DNA of 5,658 bases, from the NCBI GenBank assembly GCA_018821745.1, contig JAHJLU010000173.1:1-5658 (forward strand), given 5' to 3'. Of this stretch, positions 1 through 4,601 are shown piece after piece. The DNA is from Myxococcota bacterium. GTDB lineage: Bacteria > Myxococcota_A > Polyangia > HGW-17. The position numbers and the translations under genes were made by a program. The notes beneath the pieces were generated by a model that did no database searches, was not told the origin of the DNA, and saw nothing but the letters and a program-made list of their open reading frames with translations. Position 1 is the first letter of the stretch, and each line of letters starts with the position of its first letter.

Positions 1-79
1 AGTCTGGAGACCCCGGCAGAGCAGGCGGAATAATCAATTTTCACATAAAGTTTGGGGCATTCAGGTCGATAGCGGGCAA

Positions 80-1132
80 TCAGTTTTGTTCCAGCAGTTC
101 GAAACTGGGAGACTCTTCTATGATGTCCTTTTTCCGGGTGTTTTCCTGTCGTATATTGAATTCTCTTAGGAATTCAGCGATTTCCATGGCGGCCTCCCTG
201 GCCTTTTCTTCCTGATCCAGGGCAAAGGGGATGCCCCCAACAGCAAAATGTCCACCCCCGCCATACTTTTTACAGAGGGCCCCGATATCGGGCCTTCCAT
301 CGGGCTTGATGCCTTTTGACCAGGGGTTGGTCCCCACAGAGATTTTAAAATGGGTCTCCATGCGGAGCAGCGCCACGCTGTAGTTGATCAGCGGAGCCAG
401 GTAGTAAGGGATGAATTTATTGAAACCGCTCACCTCGTGATCCATGATTTCCAGAGAGGAGACCCGGCTTTTCACCTCCAGGATACCCTTCACATCCTCC
501 ACCATGTCCCAGCAGTGCTGCCGGATATAATTGAGCCTCTGGGACCAGAAGGGTATCCCTGCCAGTTCATCGACGGTAGATCCTCCGGCGAGCTCCTCGA
601 TGAAGCGTACCAGAAGGCTTCTGTCCTGATTGTGTTCAAGAAAAAATGCGAAGGCCATGGCGGGCTCCAGGAGCTCCACGGCCACATCCGGGGTCTCGAA
701 GGTTGCGGCATCGATCATCTCGGCCCACTGGATCAGGGATTCGTGCCACGGTTCCATGGTGAACCCAAAAGATTCGGCCAGGGTCTTTGCCATGAGCCCC
801 GTGTTGGAGGGGGCATCGGGATTCCATACAAACTGGTTGGAGGTGGTCCGCGTCTCAAGGTGCTCACGATCATCGGGTCCGATGAACGTGGTCCGATGAT
901 GGTCAAACCACCACGAGACCTTCTCCGAGGGAGGATACCGGAAATCGAGCACCACATTTATATCCCCAGTAAACATCCGATCGTCATAGGAGAAGCCGAC
1001 CTCATGCGCCAGAGGGATAAACGTGAATTGGGCACTCTTCCCCAGCGTCACCTCATAGAAATTTTTGAACAGCGCTGCGCTGGCGGCTCCGTCGAAACAG
1101 TTACCGTGAAAGAAGATGGTGACCTTTTCCAT
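80..1132 (-). CDS. DHH/DHHA1 family phosphoesterase
   Basis: A 350-residue cytoplasmic protein of the DHH superfamily, whose members are metal-dependent (usually Mn2+) phosphoesterases acting on short oligonucleotides, nucleotides or cyclic dinucleotides. Visible motifs are motif I HGNCFDG (residues 9-15, D14), motif II VVLDFRYP (D63), the signature FDHH (D77-H78-H79), a likely fourth metal ligand in EMIDAA (D141), and the C-terminal DHHA1 glycine motif GGGGH (291-295) followed by FAVGG. Motif I has the HGxCxDG form of the little-studied 'HGNCPDG' branch, rather than the HxDxDG or DGDA form of RecJ and NrnA, so the substrate cannot be named. The length fits a stand-alone two-domain DHH protein, with no RecJ OB fold and no membrane or CBS part. 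The ATG is preceded by AAAGGAG and lies eight residues before the motif I histidine, so the start is secure. The gene is last of three leftward genes, 47 bases after the lipoprotein stop, with no obvious promoter of its own. Family assignment is firm; function is open. Confidence 0.9.
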   Translation of the reverse strand: MEKVTIFFHGNCFDGAASAALFKNFYEVTLGKSAQFTFIPLAHEVGFSYDDRMFTGDINVVLDFRYPPSEKVSWWFDHHRTTFIGPDDREHLETRTTSNQFVWNPDAPSNTGLMAKTLAESFGFTMEPWHESLIQWAEMIDAATFETPDVAVELLEPAMAFAFFLEHNQDRSLLVRFIEELAGGSTVDELAGIPFWSQRLNYIRQHCWDMVEDVKGILEVKSRVSSLEIMDHEVSGFNKFIPYYLAPLINYSVALLRMETHFKISVGTNPWSKGIKPDGRPDIGALCKKYGGGGHFAVGGIPFALDQEEKAREAAMEIAEFLREFNIRQENTRKKDIIEESPSFELLEQN

Positions 1133-1136
1133 AGAA

Positions 1137-1143
1137 CTCCTTT
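1137..1143 (-). promoter_or_regulatory. Ribosome binding site of the DHH gene
   Basis: On the minus strand AAAGGAG lies four bases before the ATG at 1132. It is a near-complete Shine-Dalgarno sequence and fixes the start of the phosphoesterase gene. It is much stronger than anything in front of the lipoprotein gene upstream. Confidence 0.75.
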
Positions 1144-1179
1144 GTGCTCTTCAGAGCCGGTGAGGGGTGGTACGTTCCA

Positions 1180-1887
1180 TCATCGGGAACCACCGGAGGG
1201 AACATCTGTCGGGTGATAAAACATGCGGTGAATGCTCTTTTCCAGTGAGATCAGTTTGGCGGGTTCTATCCCTGTCTTGGCGGCGGCATTCCGCAGGGCC
1301 GATTCACGGGGTTTTTTCCGTCCGATGGTGTGGGCCATTGTGATTTCCCGGGAGAGGGTTTTCAGCACTTTGATCTCGTCAGTGGTCAGTTTTTTCCAGG
1401 GTCTAGAGTGGGGGATGTATCTAAAGAGTCTGTCAACTCCCTTTGATGAGCCGTTCCAGTCTCTGCCATCGCTGGAGAGGATGAGTTCCGCGAACATGCC
1501 CCCCTCCCGGCGGAAGCCCCGGCTCCAGAAGCGGAGCCTTACGATGGTGGCTTTTGTGTCGATCATGAGGTGTCTCGCCAGTCGAAACCCCTTGTCTTTC
1601 ATAGTTTTCTCGTCAAGCAACAGGTCGGCGTCCACATCAACCAGGGCACGGGCCCTGGTTTTACTGCTCACATCCCGGATACTCCAGACATCTTTCTGGG
1701 GGGACTCCCCGGGCTCCAGGTTTACTACCTGATCGTCGTCGGTGGAATAATGCCAGAAGTCCTTGAGCGCTCCCTTGAGCATTTTGCCTTCGTGCTCCTT
1801 CTCGCCGCGAGGATTCAGATCATTGATTTTCTTGCAACCGAAAAAAAGAACAGCGGTGGCTATGGCCATGGGCAGGTATTGTCTCAT
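1180..1887 (-). CDS. Probable lipoprotein of unknown function
   Basis: I do not recognise this 235-residue protein. From the ATG at 1887 the N-terminus reads as a lipoprotein signal: Arg2, a hydrophobic stretch at residues 5-16, then LFFGC with Cys18 as the expected lipidated residue. Phe at -3 and -2 makes the lipobox loose, in the manner of spirochaetal lipoproteins rather than the strict LAGC form. The mature part starts with KK and is charged and soluble-looking. It has an Asp-rich patch (STDDD), the segment VDVDADLLLDE, a probable beta-rich middle around IVRLRFWSRGF, and a basic C-terminal half (GRKKPRESALRN). No catalytic motif stands out. A GTG start at 1905 would add six residues (MGYNRA) before the signal, but it has no Shine-Dalgarno and lies inside an inverted repeat, so I prefer the ATG. 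The gene lies 50 bases after the MFS stop and 47 bases before the DHH gene. Real gene: likely. Lipoprotein: fairly likely. Role: unknown. Confidence 0.75.
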   Translation of the reverse strand: MRQYLPMAIATAVLFFGCKKINDLNPRGEKEHEGKMLKGALKDFWHYSTDDDQVVNLEPGESPQKDVWSIRDVSSKTRARALVDVDADLLLDEKTMKDKGFRLARHLMIDTKATIVRLRFWSRGFRREGGMFAELILSSDGRDWNGSSKGVDRLFRYIPHSRPWKKLTTDEIKVLKTLSREITMAHTIGRKKPRESALRNAAAKTGIEPAKLISLEKSIHRMFYHPTDVPSGGSR

Positions 1888-1893
1888 AGCCCT

Positions 1894-1922
1894 ATTGTAC
1901 CCCACATCATCAGGGGATTCAA
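1894..1922 (-). promoter_or_regulatory. Sigma70-type promoter aimed at the lipoprotein ATG
   Basis: Read on the minus strand, TTGAAT (1922-1917) and TACAAT (1899-1894) are separated by exactly 17 bases and match the -35 and -10 consensus at 4/6 and 5/6 positions. Only six bases (AGGGCT) separate the -10 from the ATG at 1887, so transcription would begin at or within a base of the start codon and give a leaderless mRNA. This would drive the lipoprotein and DHH genes apart from the MFS promoter. It is a match by eye with no experimental support. Confidence 0.5.
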
Positions 1923-1936
1923 TCTGTTATGTGGGG
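1900..1936. repeat. Perfect 8-bp inverted repeat between the MFS and lipoprotein genes
   Basis: CCCCACAT (1900-1907) and ATGTGGGG (1929-1936) are perfect reverse complements separated by 21 bases. One arm begins two bases past the MFS stop codon and the other abuts the -10 hexamer of the putative lipoprotein promoter, so the repeat brackets the -35. In read-through RNA it could form a stem-loop. No U-run follows it, so it is not a standard intrinsic terminator; an operator or an intercistronic mRNA hairpin is more plausible. Confidence 0.6.
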
Positions 1937-1937
1937 C

Positions 1938-3392
1938 TCACTTTCTCGCCCCCGAGGGGAGCTCCAGTCCAATTCCATGCTTGCTCCTCTCCCCCCGCTT
2001 GAGCAGAATGGCGAACACCAGTCCCACGGTGCCAATCGCTGCCATCATGAGCATGACATAGCGATAGTCCCATGAGGCTTCTCCCGCGGTCACCGCCCTG
2101 GCGGTCACCCCCTTGTTGGTCGCTGTGAGGACAAGCCCCATGAGGATGGGGACGCCCCATAGCCCCAGGCACTGGATCTGTGCCATGAGTCCGTAGGCGG
2201 TGCCCAGCTTTTTTTCGTCCACAATCATGGGGACAGAGGGCCACATGGCGGCGGGGACGAGGGAGAAGGCCAGCCCCAGGAACGCCATGGGAATGATGGG
2301 GTTGATGGTGGTAAATCCGATGGTGAGATGCACCAGAATGAGCAAAATGGAGCCATAGATCATGAGCGATGAGCGCTTGCCGAAGCGATCGATCATGAGC
2401 CCGCTCAGTGGAGTGAACAGGATGGTGGCCCATGTCACAATGGAGGTGTAAATCCCCGCCCGGTCCACGGGAAGACCATATTTATTGATAAGGATATCAG
2501 TTGCATAGGAGAGAAAAGGGAAGACCGTGCTGTAAAAGGTGAGACATAAAATAGTGATATAGATAAAGGGTCGGCTCTTGAGCAACTTGACGATGTCGGA
2601 CAACTGAAACGCATCTTCCTTTGCCTGTGGTGAGCGGTTTACTTCCGTTCGATCAAGGGTCAGGTAGAGGAAGAAGGCTCCCACCGAGAGGAGCATGATG
2701 ATGGAACTGAGCCAGAGGGCAGTGGGGAGTCCGGGGTAGCGCAGGATCATGGTCCCCGGTCCGTCGGGTCCGAAGGTCATGATGTATTGGGCGCTGTGGC
2801 CCAGGATGAGGGACGAGAAGGAGAGGGCGGCGATGGTCCCCAGTCGGCAGATGACCAGGTTGAGGCCGAAGGCGAGGGCGAGTTCCTCATCCTTGAACCA
2901 GCGGGAGATGACCTTGTTTTGCGCTACAATTATGATTTCACCACCAAATCCAAAAATGAAGCGCCCCAGAATCATAACCTGCAGCTGGGCGGACCATCCG
3001 AATATTTTGCCATCCATCAGTGCCGCGAGGCGGGAGCCTGCGAAAAGATTACTCCCCCCCAGGGCTGTGATGAATGCTCCCACCGCGCAGGTGATCACGA
3101 AGAGCATCCCCGCAAACCGGATACCCTTTTTGTCAATAAGGATCCCTCCAAGGAGGGTAATCCCCAGCAGGTTCGGCAGGGCATAAAAGCTCACCAGCCA
3201 GCCGAAGTCAGAGGGAGAGATGGAGAGCTCGCTCTCCATGGCGTTCTTCATGGGGGAAATCGCGTCGTACACATAATACCCGCCGAACACCACCAGGCTC
3301 ATGGCCAGAAGGACCGCCCACCGGAGCCATCCGTGTTTATGGCTCGTGGTCGTGGATCCGCAGGATTCGCATGCTGTCAATAGGGCCTCCAT
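1938..3392 (-). CDS. MFS transporter, MFSD1-like branch
   Basis: A 484-residue inner-membrane secondary transporter of the major facilitator superfamily, with the usual length and about twelve hydrophobic segments. Transmembrane segment 1 (about 23-45) contains GGYYVYDAISP, which resembles the NYYxYD signature of bacterial MFSD1-like carriers. The family's motif A is visible in the loop between segments 2 and 3 (GGILIDKKGIR, 82-92) and is repeated in the second half (GLMIDRFGKR, 331-340), as expected from the internal duplication. The cytoplasmic N-terminus carries a CESC pair (Cys8, Cys11) and a nearby HKH. The C-terminus is a short basic tail. Substrate cannot be read from the sequence; vertebrate MFSD1 has been linked to dipeptides, but extending this is speculation. 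ATG is preceded on its strand by a GGGGG run four bases away, and a promoter lies further upstream. It is first of the three leftward genes, diverging from the ATPase operon. MFS assignment is firm; the sub-branch is moderate. Confidence 0.92.
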   Translation of the reverse strand: MEALLTACESCGSTTTSHKHGWLRWAVLLAMSLVVFGGYYVYDAISPMKNAMESELSISPSDFGWLVSFYALPNLLGITLLGGILIDKKGIRFAGMLFVITCAVGAFITALGGSNLFAGSRLAALMDGKIFGWSAQLQVMILGRFIFGFGGEIIIVAQNKVISRWFKDEELALAFGLNLVICRLGTIAALSFSSLILGHSAQYIMTFGPDGPGTMILRYPGLPTALWLSSIIMLLSVGAFFLYLTLDRTEVNRSPQAKEDAFQLSDIVKLLKSRPFIYITILCLTFYSTVFPFLSYATDILINKYGLPVDRAGIYTSIVTWATILFTPLSGLMIDRFGKRSSLMIYGSILLILVHLTIGFTTINPIIPMAFLGLAFSLVPAAMWPSVPMIVDEKKLGTAYGLMAQIQCLGLWGVPILMGLVLTATNKGVTARAVTAGEASWDYRYVMLMMAAIGTVGLVFAILLKRGERSKHGIGLELPSGARK

Positions 3393-3423
3393 CCATCCCC
3401 CGTGACCGGGAGAAGAGTCCCCG

Positions 3424-3453
3424 TGTATACCCCTCTTCCCATTGTTTTTTCAA
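3424..3453 (-). promoter_or_regulatory. Sigma70-type promoter for the MFS gene
   Basis: On the minus strand TTGAAA (3453-3448; 5/6 to consensus) is followed after 18 bases by TATACA (3429-3424; 4/6). Start of transcription would fall near 3417, giving a leader of about 25 bases that includes the GGGGG run just before the ATG at 3392. The position in front of the first leftward gene and the strong -35 make it credible, but it is called by eye only. Confidence 0.5.
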
Positions 3454-3511
3454 CTGGAAACTTCGGGAAAACAGGACGATTTTTTGGAGGAAATTCGAGG
3501 AATAACACATT

Positions 3512-3529
3512 GATTCTATAAAGAGAATC
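3512..3529. repeat. Inverted repeat GATTCT-N6-AGAATC, operator candidate
   Basis: A perfect 6-bp dyad (3512-3517 and 3524-3529) with a 6-base AT-rich centre, giving an 18-base symmetric site typical in size for a dimeric helix-turn-helix repressor. It lies in the divergent intergenic region, about 75 bases before the ATPase ATG and about 60 bases from the MFS -35. No regulator gene is in the window, and the site matches no operator I can name. Confidence 0.4.
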
Positions 3530-3539
3530 TATTGCAGTA

Positions 3540-3549
3540 CCCCCGGGGG
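3540..3549. repeat. Perfect palindrome CCCCCGGGGG
   Basis: A 10-base perfect palindrome with no spacer, in an otherwise AT-rich stretch of the divergent intergenic region. As RNA it cannot form a hairpin without opening its centre, so a DNA-level site or chance is more likely than an RNA structure. Confidence 0.4.
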
Positions 3550-3557
3550 AAAATTGG

Positions 3558-3568
3558 CCATTTAATGG
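3558..3568. repeat. Short dyad CCATT-T-AATGG
   Basis: A perfect 5-bp inverted repeat around one central base, eighteen bases downstream of the start of the GC palindrome and immediately before the possible -35 of the ATPase gene. It also contains the ATG (3565) of a possible 13-codon leader frame. It is short enough to be chance on its own. Confidence 0.3.
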
Positions 3569-3606
3569 TTTACTTTTTCACGAAAGTTCAATACAAGGGG
3601 GTATGA
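3565..3606 (+). CDS. Possible 13-codon leader peptide coupled to the ATPase gene
   Basis: An ATG at 3565 opens a frame encoding MVYFFTKVQYKGV and ends in TGA at 3604-3606, which overlaps the ATPase ATG as ATGA. Such four-base overlaps are typical of translational coupling, and the AAGGGGG inside the last codons, too close to the ATPase ATG for ordinary initiation, could help a terminating ribosome restart. Against it, the leader has no well-placed Shine-Dalgarno of its own (GGGGGA is about 14 bases upstream), and a 13-codon frame is easily chance. It also conflicts with the alternative promoter drawn at 3569-3597, which would start transcription after the leader. Confidence 0.2.
   Translation: MVYFFTKVQYKGV
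3569..3597 (+). promoter_or_regulatory. Weak promoter candidate for the ATPase operon
   Basis: TTTACT (3569-3574) and TACAAG (3592-3597) are 17 bases apart and each match the sigma70 consensus at 4/6. Five bases (GGGGT) then lead to the ATG at 3603, so this promoter would give an almost leaderless mRNA, as at the lipoprotein gene. An equally weak alternative -10, TATAAA at 3517-3522 inside the dyad, has no good -35 (TTCGAG). Neither is secure. Confidence 0.3.
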
Positions 3607-4346
3607 CGCTGACGCCTCCCCCTTTCATCCTTCCGAAAGAACGGGCTATTATTATCATTGGGAATTATGGCAGTGGGAAGAGCGAAGTTGCTGTTAACTG
3701 GGCCATTACGCTTCGTGAGTGGGGAGTAAGCCCGGTGGCTATTGCAGATCTCGACGTGGTGAATCCCTATTTCCGATCCAGGGAAGCCTTCGTTGTGATG
3801 GAATCCCACGGTATTCGTGTTGTGGCCCCCAAGGGTGGCCATTTTTATGCGGATCTTCCCATTATTCTTCCTGAAATAAAAGGACTTTTTCAGCATCCAT
3901 CGGGGACCGCCATCTTCGACGTGGGTGGTGAGGATGCGGGGGCACGGATTTTAAGAAGTTTTGACGGCTTTATCCCCGACTATGAGCTCCTCATGGTGCT
4001 CAACGCCAACCGCCCCTTCACCAACACGCTCGTCAGTACCCAAAAAATGATCCGCATGCTGGAGAATGCCTCGGGGCTTCATATCACAGGGTTTATCGGA
4101 AATACCCATCTCATGGAGGAGACCGATGCCCGGATTGTTATTCAAGGGTATGAATTTCTCAAAGAAATAAGCGAAGCCACGGGAATCCCCATCCGCTTTA
4201 TCACGGCACGGAAATCCCTGTATGATCATGTTTTGGCACATTGTCCCGGCGTGCACGTACTTCCTCTCACGCGTATTCTTAATCCACCCTGGAACGAGAG
4301 CGCCAGGGTTGTCGCCGCCGGTACAGGACCTTCGATTCGCATATAA
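3603..4346 (+). CDS. P-loop ATPase of the MinD/CobQ-like (SIMIBI) type
   Basis: A 247-residue soluble nucleotide-binding protein. Walker A is GNYGSGKS (20-27). DLDVVNPYF (D49, D51) fits switch I of SIMIBI ATPases, and IFDVGGEDAG (D106, G109) fits the DxxG switch II. Conserved-looking later segments are VLNANRPF (133-139) and GFIGNTHLMEET. Walker A lacks the early signature lysine of true MinD/ParA proteins (KGGxGKT), so a partitioning or cell-division role is not supported. Relatives are often labelled 'CobQ-like' or 'ATP-binding protein' without experimental function. It heads an operon with a ferredoxin (12 bases downstream) and a VorB subunit, which suggests an assembly, insertion or regulatory role for that iron-sulfur enzyme; this is inference from position. 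The only in-frame ATG is at 3603 and the frame has a stop at 3519, yet the AAGGGGGT in front of it abuts the ATG, an unusual spacing. The gene ends with tandem TAA TAA codons. Confidence 0.85.
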   Translation: MTLTPPPFILPKERAIIIIGNYGSGKSEVAVNWAITLREWGVSPVAIADLDVVNPYFRSREAFVVMESHGIRVVAPKGGHFYADLPIILPEIKGLFQHPSGTAIFDVGGEDAGARILRSFDGFIPDYELLMVLNANRPFTNTLVSTQKMIRMLENASGLHITGFIGNTHLMEETDARIVIQGYEFLKEISEATGIPIRFITARKSLYDHVLAHCPGVHVLPLTRILNPPWNESARVVAAGTGPSIRI

Positions 4347-4347
4347 T

Positions 4348-4353
4348 AAGGAG
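4348..4353 (+). promoter_or_regulatory. Ribosome binding site of the ferredoxin gene
   Basis: AAGGAG five bases before the ATG at 4359. Its last base is also the G of an in-frame GTG at 4353, which rules the GTG out as the likely start and sets the protein at 77 residues beginning MPSVKIEKD. Confidence 0.8.
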
Positions 4354-4358
4354 TGGCA

Positions 4359-4592
4359 ATGCCAAGTGTAAAAATTGAAAAAGACCGATGTAAAGGCTGT
4401 GAGCACTGTGTGACGGCATGTCCCAGGGGTGTTCTTGAAATGTCAAAAGAGATCAATGTTAAAGGGTATTTTTACTCCACCCCGGTGAACCCCCATAAAT
4501 GTATCGGGTGCACCATGTGTGCCATTGTGTGTCCTGATCTGGCCATTACCATCAGTGTTCACGGAACCCAGTACAAGTACTTCAATTATTAA
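4359..4592 (+). CDS. 2x[4Fe-4S] ferredoxin, delta-type subunit of a 2-oxoacid:ferredoxin oxidoreductase
   Basis: A 77-residue cytoplasmic ferredoxin with two classical cluster motifs: CKGCEHCVTACP and CIGCTMCAIVCP, each CxxCxxCxxxCP, about 25 residues apart. All eight cysteines and both following prolines are present, so it should carry two low-potential [4Fe-4S] clusters. It starts with VKIEKDRCKGC, the usual opening of the small ferredoxin-like (delta/KorD/VorD) polypeptides encoded next to oxoacid oxidoreductases. It lies 12 bases after the ATPase and 9 bases before the VorB-like alpha subunit, so it most likely receives electrons from the thiamine diphosphate site of that enzyme and passes them to a soluble ferredoxin. 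The longer frame from GTG at 4353 would add only Met-Ala and is rejected because the Shine-Dalgarno overlaps it. Cluster content is firm; the exact subunit name is not. Confidence 0.92.
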   Translation: MPSVKIEKDRCKGCEHCVTACPRGVLEMSKEINVKGYFYSTPVNPHKCIGCTMCAIVCPDLAITISVHGTQYKYFNY

Positions 4593-4596
4593 GAGG
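4593..4596 (+). promoter_or_regulatory. Ribosome binding site of vorB
   Basis: GAGG directly after the ferredoxin TAA and five bases before the vorB ATG at 4602. The tight packing supports co-transcription and probably coupled translation of the two subunits. Confidence 0.6.
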
Positions 4597-4601
4597 TTAT
4601 C

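Noticed and set aside
1..33. A plus-strand frame reading SLETPAEQAE then TAA, which could be the end of a gene entering from the left.
   Set aside because: Ten codons are too few to show coding; all three plus frames are open or nearly so here, and no motif or terminator supports it. Positions 1-79 are left unassigned.
1146..1157. Small dyad GCTCT-TC-AGAGC between the lipoprotein and DHH genes as a terminator or attenuator.
   Set aside because: A 5-bp stem with a 2-base loop is sterically poor and has no U-tract; it is likely chance.
350..1216. A long plus-strand open frame (288 codons) opposite the DHH gene.
   Set aside because: It is the antisense of a gene with intact catalytic motifs, is rich in His, Gly, Arg and Pro with no recognisable domain, and has no ribosome binding site. 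It is a by-product of GC-rich coding on the other strand.
1900..1936. The inverted repeat as an intrinsic terminator of the MFS gene.
   Set aside because: The loop is 21 bases and no T-run follows either arm on the minus strand.
1938..2433. A second minus-strand frame overlapping the 3' part of the MFS gene.
   Set aside because: His/Arg/Pro-rich frameshifted reading of the transporter; the transporter frame continues intact to its own stop with its second motif A and membrane segments, so there is no real frameshift.
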